Under the pieces are notes generated by a model that ran no database searches, was not told the origin of the DNA, and worked only from the letters and a program-made list of their open reading frames with translations. From contig JAAZYN010000040.1 in the NCBI GenBank assembly GCA_014239625.1, forward strand, positions 1-12,903: DNA of 12,903 bases, given 5' to 3'. A program made the translations under genes and the position numbers. Source of the stretch: Myxococcales bacterium (lineage in GTDB: Bacteria; Myxococcota_A; UBA9042; PHBI01; JAAZYN01). This document shows positions 7,626-12,903 of this stretch, in pieces. Each line of letters begins with the position of its first letter. Position 1 is the first letter of the stretch.

Positions 7626-7667
7626 GGCCGCAACCAAGTCGCCCTCTCGGTCGCAACCGATTCGCCC
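7626..7667 (-). promoter_or_regulatory. Tandem 19-base direct repeats resembling two sigma54 -24/-12 elements
   Basis: On the minus strand the copies are GGGCGAATCGGTTGCGACC (7649-7667) and GGGCGACTTGGTTGCGGCC (7626-7644). They are identical at 16 of 19 positions and repeat every 23 bases. Each keeps GG-N10-GC with GGC and TTGC in the register of the sigma54 consensus TGGCAC-N5-TTGC, although the inner CAC is not kept. The proximal copy would start transcription about 60 bases before the sensor GTG. Alternatively they are paired operator half-sites for a regulator. The rest of the 7558-7682 spacer shows no T-tract terminator. Confidence 0.4.
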
Positions 7668-7682
7668 TGACGGCTCCTCTAT

Positions 7683-8393
7683 TTACGCCTCCGGGGTCAC
7701 CGCCAGCGCCTTCGGGTAGGAGCCACAGTGGACGACACAGAGCCCACATCCTGTGCAGTTGGACGCGTCTATTCGGGGGATCGGCAGCGCACCGCTGGCG
7801 TCTCTCAACGGATCGCCGTCAGCGTCCTGGGGCAGAGCGATCGCGACCTGCGGGCGCGGGCACACGTCCACGCAGATCGTGCACGCGCGATCCAAGGTGT
7901 TGAGGCAGAGCTCAGGAAACAGGACCGCTGTCCCGAGCTTGATCTCCGAGGCCTCGATCGGCCTGAGCGCCCCGCTCGGACAGGCGGACGCGCACGGGAC
8001 GTCCGCGCACAGGTAACAGGCCCGCTCCTCCAGATCGAGCAGCGGCGTCATCTCGAGGGCGGCCCCGTGCTCCGCTCCAGCCTTAAAGATGCTCACCTCC
8101 GGGCAGGCATCAGCGCATTCACCACAGCGCGTGCACGCCTCGAGGAAGCGAGCCTCGACGATAGCGCCCGGAGGCCGGATCAACCTGCGGACCCTCGAGC
8201 CGTCCGGCGTGTCCCGACGCACGGCGCCGCCTCGGCGTCCCGCTTGGCCGGAGGGACTGCGCGGCTGCCCACCGGAAGGGCCCCCGAGCGCCTCTCCCCG
8301 GACGGCCCTGCTTACTGACGCGACGACGTTGGCCCCCAAGGTCCGGAAGAAACGACGCCGTCCGCTCACCGCCTCATCGCCCGATCCAGCCAC
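7683..8393 (-). CDS. NapG/MauM-like ferredoxin with four [4Fe-4S] motifs and a Tat-like N-terminus
   Basis: The protein has 236 residues with sixteen cluster cysteines in four groups: C87-C90-C93-C97, C126-C129-C134-C138, C163-C171-C174-C178 and C213-C216-C219-C223. The second group (CYLCADVPCASACPSGAL) and the third, with its wide first gap (CLNTLDRACTICVDVCP), are characteristic of the NapG/MauM ferredoxins that pass electrons from quinol-oxidising partners to periplasmic enzymes. The N-terminus has GRRRFFR at 11-17, close to the twin-arginine consensus, but the following hydrophobic stretch is weak, so export is uncertain. A basic, glycine/proline-rich linker spans about 35-75. Neither napH nor a catalytic oxidoreductase is in the window. 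The gene starts with GTG, 2 bases after the tgt stop, which argues for translational coupling; no well-spaced Shine-Dalgarno is visible. Confidence 0.85.
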   Translation of the reverse strand: MAGSGDEAVSGRRRFFRTLGANVVASVSRAVRGEALGGPSGGQPRSPSGQAGRRGGAVRRDTPDGSRVRRLIRPPGAIVEARFLEACTRCGECADACPEVSIFKAGAEHGAALEMTPLLDLEERACYLCADVPCASACPSGALRPIEASEIKLGTAVLFPELCLNTLDRACTICVDVCPRPQVAIALPQDADGDPLRDASGALPIPRIDASNCTGCGLCVVHCGSYPKALAVTPEA

Positions 8394-8395
8394 CC

Positions 8396-9703
8396 TCAGG
8401 AGGACCTGCGGCGCTTGCCACCAGAGCCCTTGGGGCGCTTGGAGCGTTTGCTGGGGGGGCTGGACGCGCCGCGCCCGCTCTTGCCCGAACCGCCTCGCCC
8501 GCGCTGCTTGGCCATCTGCGCTTGGCGTCTCTGGGCTTGGCGCTTGGCGTCCCGCTCCTCAGGCGACGCCGAAGCGCGGGCTGTCTTCTCCGGATACAGC
8601 GCCTTGATGTCCTTGCGGAGGGACGCGAACGTCCCGTCGGCGATGGAGTCCCGGACCCGCTCCATGAGTCGCTGAAAGAACGTCAGGTTGTGCACCGTCG
8701 CCAGGGTGGTCCCGAGCACCTCGCCGATGCTGAACAGGTGAAACAGGTACGCTCGAGTGAAGTTGCTGCAGGTATAGCAGTCGCACGACGTGTCGGGGGG
8801 ATAGCCGTCGCGCCGATACTGCGTATGGGTGATGCGGATTCGCCCTTGGAACGTATACAGCACCCCGCCCCTGGCGTGGCGCGTCGGGATCACGCAGTCG
8901 AACATGTCGACCCCCTGCGCGACACCGTCGACCAGGTCCTGGGGGCGCCCAACGCCCATCAGATAGCGCGGCAAGTCCGGGGGCATCAGGGGCGTCGTCT
9001 CGGCCAGCACCGAGTTCATGATCGCCGGCCCCTCACCGACCGCGAGCCCACCGATGGCGAACCCATCGAACCCCAGCGACGTGATCTGAGAGGCGCTGCG
9101 CCGCCTCAGCTCCGGGAACATGCCGCCCTGAACGATGCCGAACAAGGATTGGTCATCGCGCGTGTGAGCCGCCACGCTCCGCTCGGCCCAGCGCGCGGTG
9201 AGCTCGATCGACGATGCGACGCGGGACTTGTCGGCGTCCGCCGGCAGACACTCATCGAACGCCATCGCGATGTCTGCGCCCAGGGACTGTTGAATCGCCA
9301 TCGAGGTCTCGGGCGACAGGAAGGTCTTCTTTCCATCCACCTCGTAGGAGAACGCGACCCCCTCTTCGCTGACCTTCTTTTTTTTCAGCGAGAACACCTG
9401 GAAGCCACCGGAGTCGGTCAAGATGGCGGCGTCTTCGACGGCCATGAACCGGTGTAATCCTCCGAGCTTCTCGACGAGCCCTTCGCCGGGCCGCTGATGC
9501 AGGTGATAGGTGTTGGCGAGCAGGATGCGAAGGCCGATCTGTTGGACGAACAGCGGCGGGACGGTGCGCAAGGCCGCCTGCGTGCCCACCGGCATAAAGA
9601 CGGGGGTGAGCACCTCGGGCCCCCGCGCCAATCGTAATGTGGCGGTTCGGGCTCCGGTGGAGGGGTCGACGGCCTCCACCCGGAAATCAACCGGGCTGGT
9701 CAT
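8396..9703 (-). CDS. tgt: Queuine tRNA-ribosyltransferase (tRNA-guanine transglycosylase)
   Basis: The enzyme exchanges guanine-34 of tRNAs for Asp, Asn, His and Tyr with the queuosine precursor preQ1. The general acid/base D97 lies in LTDSGGFQVFSL and the catalytic nucleophile D269 in VDMFDCVIPTR. The zinc site is C307, C309, C312 and H338 (CDCYTC and TVHNL). GIVQGG (189-194) and the GLAVGE loop (219-224) fit substrate-binding segments of the family. The bacterial core usually ends near residue 370-380. Here a tail of about 65 residues follows, rich in Lys, Arg, Ser and Gly. ATG start (9701-9703) with GGAG 5 bases upstream (9709-9712). It overlaps the sppA stop by 4 bases (ATGA), so it is coupled to sppA. 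Cytoplasmic; family enzymes act as dimers. Confidence 0.96.
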   Translation of the reverse strand: MTSPVDFRVEAVDPSTGARTATLRLARGPEVLTPVFMPVGTQAALRTVPPLFVQQIGLRILLANTYHLHQRPGEGLVEKLGGLHRFMAVEDAAILTDSGGFQVFSLKKKKVSEEGVAFSYEVDGKKTFLSPETSMAIQQSLGADIAMAFDECLPADADKSRVASSIELTARWAERSVAAHTRDDQSLFGIVQGGMFPELRRRSASQITSLGFDGFAIGGLAVGEGPAIMNSVLAETTPLMPPDLPRYLMGVGRPQDLVDGVAQGVDMFDCVIPTRHARGGVLYTFQGRIRITHTQYRRDGYPPDTSCDCYTCSNFTRAYLFHLFSIGEVLGTTLATVHNLTFFQRLMERVRDSIADGTFASLRKDIKALYPEKTARASASPEERDAKRQAQRRQAQMAKQRGRGGSGKSGRGASSPPSKRSKRPKGSGGKRRRSS

Positions 9704-12261
9704 TTGATCTCCAAGACATAGGGCATCTGCGCGTACACAGTCGCGGGCTTCAGCCCCAACAGGGCGGCCGCGAGCTGCTCGATGATGGAGGGCTCGCGCT
9801 TGGGAGCCTCGCTTATCTCGGCGACACCGCTCGCTACGGCGCCCCCGAACAGCCGGCCCAGGACCGCCAGGAAGCTCTGGTCGATGGGCAGATAGCTGAT
9901 GCTGTAGGGCTGGCCACTCGCGCCCGCCTCGTCGCGAACCTGCTGGATGGCGTCCCAGAGTCCAGCGTGGGCGTCCACGAGCTTCAACGACAGGGCTTTG
10001 TCGCCGCCGAAGACCCTCCCTCCGGCGCGCTCGAGAGCGGCCGCTTTGTTGAGTTTGCGCGCCTCCGCGACGACCCCGACGAACATGTCGTAGTAAGACT
10101 TGAGGCGCTCTGCGGCCCGCTCCACCTCGGCCTCGGTCCAGGGGCGGTGCATCCCCATGGCGTCGGCCGCCGGGAGGGTGCGCTCGGTGGAGGTCGAGAT
10201 GCCGACCTTCCGGTACAGCTCGCTGAGGTCGACCTTTCCCGCAAAAATCCCGATGCTCCCCGTGATCGTGGCAGGCGTCGCCAGGATGCGCCGGGCCCCC
10301 GCGGCCAGGTAGTACCCGCCGCTGGCGGCGACGTTGCCCATGCTCACGATGACCGGCTTGCTCTCGGCGCCTTTTTTGATCGCGCGGTACATCTTGTCGC
10401 TCGCGAGCACCGCGCCCCCACCACTGTTGACGCGGACCACGATGCCCAACACGGAGGGGTCGCGGACCGCGGCCGTCAGCGCCGGGATGAAGGTCCGCTC
10501 ACCGGTGGTGTCCCCTCCAATGAAGGGGAGGTCGATGGGCAGCGCCTCGGAGCTGAACCCGTCGACGATGGTGCCGGTGACCGGGATCACCGCTACCCGC
10601 CGCGCCGCGCTCCAACGTGACCAGGCCGAGGGACTGGGCCGGTAATGGCGCACCAGCCGGGCCGGATGACCCAAAGCCTCTTTGAGGGCGTCGGCGATGG
10701 CGCCGTCCTCGACGACGGCGTCGACGATGCCGTGGGACTTGGCGAGGGCGGCGGTCAGAGGCCCCGCCTTCAGGGCTTTCCTCAGCTCCGCTGCGCTCTT
10801 CTTTCGCCCGCCCCCGACCGCGTCGAACCACTGCGTCTCGAAGGCCGCCAGGAGCGTCTTGACCTGCGCGCGGGCTGGGTCGCTGGGGCCGCTACCGGTG
10901 AGCGCTTCGGGGGCCGACTTGTACTCGGCGTACCTGACGAACTGCGCGTTGACGCCCAGGTTCTTCAGCAGGTCGCCGTAATAGCTGCGGGTCATCGCCA
11001 ACCCCTGGACCATCAACGTCCCCGCCGGATGCATCATGACCGTGTCCGCCGCGGACGCCAGATAGACGCTTCGCATGTCGCCGTTGGCGAAGTGGACGAA
11101 CACCTTCTTGCCGGCTCTCCGGATGCGCTTGATGGCCTCGCGAAGCTCCCAACACTGCGCCCAGCTCGGGGCACCCTGGAGCCGGATGAGCATCCCGCTC
11201 ACGTCGGGGTCCCGCTGCACGATGTCGAAGGCGGCGAGCCAATACGCGAACGGCGTCCCTCTAGAGGGCGTCAGGAGCCCCCCCAGTAGCCCTGTCGTCA
11301 TCCGCTCGGGGATAGGTCCCCCGATCCGGAGATCGACGAAGCGCTGTTTCGGAGAGAGCAGCGACGTCCGGCGTGATGTGCCGGCCTTTATCAGGGTGTT
11401 GAAGGTCATCGCGTTGCCGCCGTTACCTGCGAGCGCGTGGTGGCCATCGACACCCGACTGCACCTCGACCACGCTCTGCGACAGCCCTATGTAGGCGCCC
11501 CACTGAATCACCTCGGCGCCTTCGCGGGCCTGGAGGCGCTCGTCGAAGCCCCCCTGAGCGTACCTCGCGTAGGCTCCGACGACGAAGCCGTCGACCGGCA
11601 TAGCCCGGAGACTTCCACCGACACTCCAGCCCACGGGATCGTCGATGTCGGTGTGAGCATCCACGCCGATGCTGAAGCGCTCGGTGTTCGGCCGGAAGGC
11701 CAGCGAGAGCCGAGCAGCAGCAGGGACCGTTCCAGCCCCCAGCTGCGGCGTGTTGACGCGGTCGAAACCAAGCCCCAGAGCGAACCAGCGCAGCGGACGG
11801 ACGGTGGTGCTGATGCTCCATGAGCCGTAGTTGTCGAGCTGCGGCGCGGTGTCGCTGAACAACCCGTGCCAACCGAAGGCCAGGGACCAGCCGTGATTGA
11901 TCCGCACGGCGTAGCCGATATCGAGTCGGTGGGTGAGCGCCTGGATGCCCTCGCTGGTCGGAAAGAGGCTATAGGCCAGGCCCAACTTCAGGGGACCGAG
12001 GGCTCCAGCCACCATCCAGCTGAACTGAGCCGGACGCTCCTCGCCGCTGACCGGGAGGGCGAAACTGAGCCCGGCCTCGACGCCGTCCATGAACCCGAGG
12101 CCCGCGTGATGGCCAACGGTGGACTCCACTCCCTCGTCTTCGGCGGCCACCGTCCAGGGGACGAACAGGGGCCGAGGCGCCGGGGCAGGCGCCCCCGCCC
12201 GCGCAGCAGAGCCCGAAGTGACAGCGGTCACGGCCAGAATAGACATTGCGAGGCGGATCAT
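9700..12261 (-). CDS. sppA: Signal peptide peptidase SppA (S49 protease) with a beta-strand-rich N-terminal domain
   Basis: From the chosen ATG the protein has 853 residues. Residues 1-23 look like a cleavable signal peptide (MIRLAMSILAV, cleavage near AARA-GA). Residues about 45-290 are a chain of amphipathic beta strands with turns, like a small outer-membrane barrel. Two S49 modules follow, as in the 67-kDa E. coli SppA: the first (about 305-540) supplies the general base K448 in YAEYKSA, and the second (about 553-780) supplies the nucleophile S647 in NVAASGGYY. SppA enzymes degrade cleaved signal peptides and other membrane-associated peptides on the extracytoplasmic side. The frame is open further upstream to 12444, but that extension has no signal sequence and reads into the divergent promoter area. 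ATGs at 12279 and 12246 are alternatives; none has a good ribosome binding site. tgt overlaps the 3' end by 4 bases. Confidence 0.88.
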   Translation of the reverse strand: MIRLAMSILAVTAVTSGSAARAGAPAPAPRPLFVPWTVAAEDEGVESTVGHHAGLGFMDGVEAGLSFALPVSGEERPAQFSWMVAGALGPLKLGLAYSLFPTSEGIQALTHRLDIGYAVRINHGWSLAFGWHGLFSDTAPQLDNYGSWSISTTVRPLRWFALGLGFDRVNTPQLGAGTVPAAARLSLAFRPNTERFSIGVDAHTDIDDPVGWSVGGSLRAMPVDGFVVGAYARYAQGGFDERLQAREGAEVIQWGAYIGLSQSVVEVQSGVDGHHALAGNGGNAMTFNTLIKAGTSRRTSLLSPKQRFVDLRIGGPIPERMTTGLLGGLLTPSRGTPFAYWLAAFDIVQRDPDVSGMLIRLQGAPSWAQCWELREAIKRIRRAGKKVFVHFANGDMRSVYLASAADTVMMHPAGTLMVQGLAMTRSYYGDLLKNLGVNAQFVRYAEYKSAPEALTGSGPSDPARAQVKTLLAAFETQWFDAVGGGRKKSAAELRKALKAGPLTAALAKSHGIVDAVVEDGAIADALKEALGHPARLVRHYRPSPSAWSRWSAARRVAVIPVTGTIVDGFSSEALPIDLPFIGGDTTGERTFIPALTAAVRDPSVLGIVVRVNSGGGAVLASDKMYRAIKKGAESKPVIVSMGNVAASGGYYLAAGARRILATPATITGSIGIFAGKVDLSELYRKVGISTSTERTLPAADAMGMHRPWTEAEVERAAERLKSYYDMFVGVVAEARKLNKAAALERAGGRVFGGDKALSLKLVDAHAGLWDAIQQVRDEAGASGQPYSISYLPIDQSFLAVLGRLFGGAVASGVAEISEAPKREPSIIEQLAAALLGLKPATVYAQMPYVLEIK

Positions 12262-12268
12262 GGGAGCG

Positions 12269-12274
12269 ACTATA
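12269..12274 (-). promoter_or_regulatory. Candidate -10 element for sppA
   Basis: TATAGT on the minus strand (5 of 6 to TATAAT) ends 7 bases before the chosen sppA ATG. Transcription would begin at or within a few bases of that codon, implying a leaderless or nearly leaderless message. No good -35 match lies 16-18 bases upstream, so support is limited. Confidence 0.3.
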
Positions 12275-12447
12275 CTCATTTGGCCGTGAGTTCCACAGAG
12301 CCGCACATACAAGCTCCGTGAAACACAGTATGCTCCGCCCTGCCCCACTGAACCACAGCCGGGCGACCCACCGCCCAGGGGATCACCCTGCGCGACGTTG
12401 GCTCGACGCGGCTGTCGACCAGTGACCGAGATCGAGGAAAGCACATC

Positions 12448-12451
12448 GAGG
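12448..12451 (+). promoter_or_regulatory. Ribosome binding site of the lipoprotein gene
   Basis: GAGG lies 7 bases before the ATG at 12459 and supports this start over any other in-frame codon. Confidence 0.55.
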
Positions 12452-12458
12452 ACGATTG

Positions 12459-12903
12459 ATGACCCGACACCTGCTGGCTGGGATCTTGCTGTCCGCCTGC
12501 GCCACCGCGCCGGCGCCGGCGCCGGCGCCCCGAGGGCACGAGGCCGCTGTGGCGGACGTGTTCACGTGTTTCCAAGACCGCGCGGCATGCGACGCGACGG
12601 TGTTTACCTCCGAAGCGGCGAGAGGCTGGCCCGCCGTCGCCAAGAAGCTCGGCGCCAACATCATCCGCAACGGCCGGCTGGTGGCCCACGTCCCGGCGGA
12701 GGCCACCGACCGGTGGAAGAAGCGGTGGCTCGAGGCGGTCGAGAAGCTCGCGGCCGCTGGCTACGACGCCAAGGCCGCCCGGGAGCTGGGGCTCGGACGG
12801 AGCTGGGCCCGGATCGGGCCGCGCGTCATGCTCGCGCTGACCGCCCTGGATGGGCAACGGCAGCGACCGGGAAGCGGCGTGGAGAGCGCCTATCTGGTGT
12901 TGG
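12459..12903 (+). CDS. Putative lipoprotein, N-terminal part (gene runs off the right edge)
   Basis: The frame is open from the ATG at 12459 to the window end, giving 148 residues with no stop. The N-terminus MTRHLLAGILLSAC is a lipoprotein signal peptide with lipobox L-S-A-C, and C14 is the lipidated residue. It is followed by an Ala-Pro repeat (residues 16-24) that would act as a tether. The mature part contains two close cysteines (C37, C44), which may form a disulfide, then a helical, Lys/Arg/Ala-rich stretch (WKKRWLEAVEKLAAAGYDAKAARELGL) rich in tryptophan and basic residues. I do not recognise the family. A membrane-anchored periplasmic location is likely. The opposite-strand frame at 12276-12857 is a shadow, because the lipobox, ribosome binding site and codon pattern support the plus strand. 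Confidence 0.75.
   Translation, partial: MTRHLLAGILLSACATAPAPAPAPRGHEAAVADVFTCFQDRAACDATVFTSEAARGWPAVAKKLGANIIRNGRLVAHVPAEATDRWKKRWLEAVEKLAAAGYDAKAARELGLGRSWARIGPRVMLALTALDGQRQRPGSGVESAYLVL
12507..12530 (+). repeat. GCGCCG microsatellite encoding Ala-Pro repeats
   Basis: Three perfect GCGCCG units are followed by GCGCCC, directly after the lipobox. Each unit is 6 bases, so gain or loss keeps the reading frame and would only change the tether length. Confidence 0.7.

Larger units (their letters stand above)
12262..12458. other. Divergent intergenic region between sppA and the lipoprotein gene
   Basis: This 197-base spacer should hold promoters for both directions. For sppA only the TATAGT near the start codon stands out. 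On the plus strand TATGCT (12329-12334) could be a -10 element, but no -35 match accompanies it. No strong palindrome, riboswitch-like structure or terminator was recognised. Confidence 0.35.

Noticed and set aside
7647..7660. TCGGT-CGCA-ACCGA hairpin as terminator of the ferredoxin operon
   Set aside because: The stem is only 5 bp with no T-tract, and it coincides with the tandem direct repeats, which explain the sequence better.
8522..10620. Plus-strand open frames of more than 300 codons opposite tgt and sppA
   Set aside because: Both are antisense to genes identified by catalytic residues, and neither product shows a domain or ribosome binding site.
12262..12444. Upstream in-frame extension of sppA by 61 codons
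   Set aside because: The extension has no protein-like features and covers the divergent promoter region. The signal peptide begins at the ATG at 12261.
12276..12857. Minus-strand open frame of 193 codons opposite the lipoprotein gene
   Set aside because: The plus strand has a lipobox, a ribosome binding site and normal codon use. The minus product is Arg/Gly-rich without a motif.
1..12903. CRISPR arrays, tRNA genes and insertion sequences
   Set aside because: No regularly spaced repeats, cloverleaf sequences or transposase genes with terminal repeats were found on either strand by eye.

Overview
The window is GC-rich, gene-dense bacterial chromosome. Codon use with G/C at most third positions, frequent GTG starts and the gene content suggest a member of the Myxococcota or a related former deltaproteobacterium. 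In particular, a membrane sensor ends in a domain that looks like the myxobacterial MXAN_5187-type C-terminus. This placement is an inference from family resemblance, not from a search. No mobile elements, tRNAs, rRNAs or CRISPR arrays are visible.

Layout. (1) Bases 1-776, plus strand: the 3' end of a phosphonopyruvate decarboxylase gene (phosphonate metabolism), then after 6 bases a small gene of unknown function. (2) Bases 820-3032, minus strand: kbl and tdh, overlapping by 4 bases (GTGA). Together they convert L-threonine to glycine and acetyl-CoA. A sigma70-like promoter and a good ribosome binding site lie before kbl. (3) Bases 3258-5804, minus strand: a large HerA/FtsK-type ATPase with a proline-rich linker and a family-specific C-terminal region. 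(4) Bases 5917-7557, minus strand: a two-TM membrane protein with a large extracytoplasmic sensor domain, a HAMP-like segment and a small cytoplasmic output-like domain, but no kinase or chemoreceptor domain. Upstream of it lie two tandem 19-base repeats, each resembling a sigma54 -24/-12 element. (5) Bases 7683-12261, minus strand: a tight operon in the order sppA, tgt, then a NapG/MauM-like ferredoxin with four [4Fe-4S] motifs. sppA and tgt overlap by 4 bases, and tgt and the ferredoxin gene are 2 bases apart. (6) Bases 12459-12903, plus strand: the 5' end of a lipoprotein gene, divergent from sppA and cut by the window edge.

How the genes relate. kbl-tdh is a classical pathway operon, and sppA-tgt-ferredoxin is a translationally coupled unit with no obvious shared pathway. 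The sensor and HerA-like genes follow one another on the same strand with a 112-base gap and could be co-transcribed, but nothing proves a joint function. The most unusual points are the SppA protease carrying a beta-strand-rich, barrel-like N-terminal domain, the tandem sigma54-like elements before an orphan sensor, the stand-alone HerA-family ATPase, and the basic tail on Tgt. I see no clear defence island or wholly new multi-gene system here.
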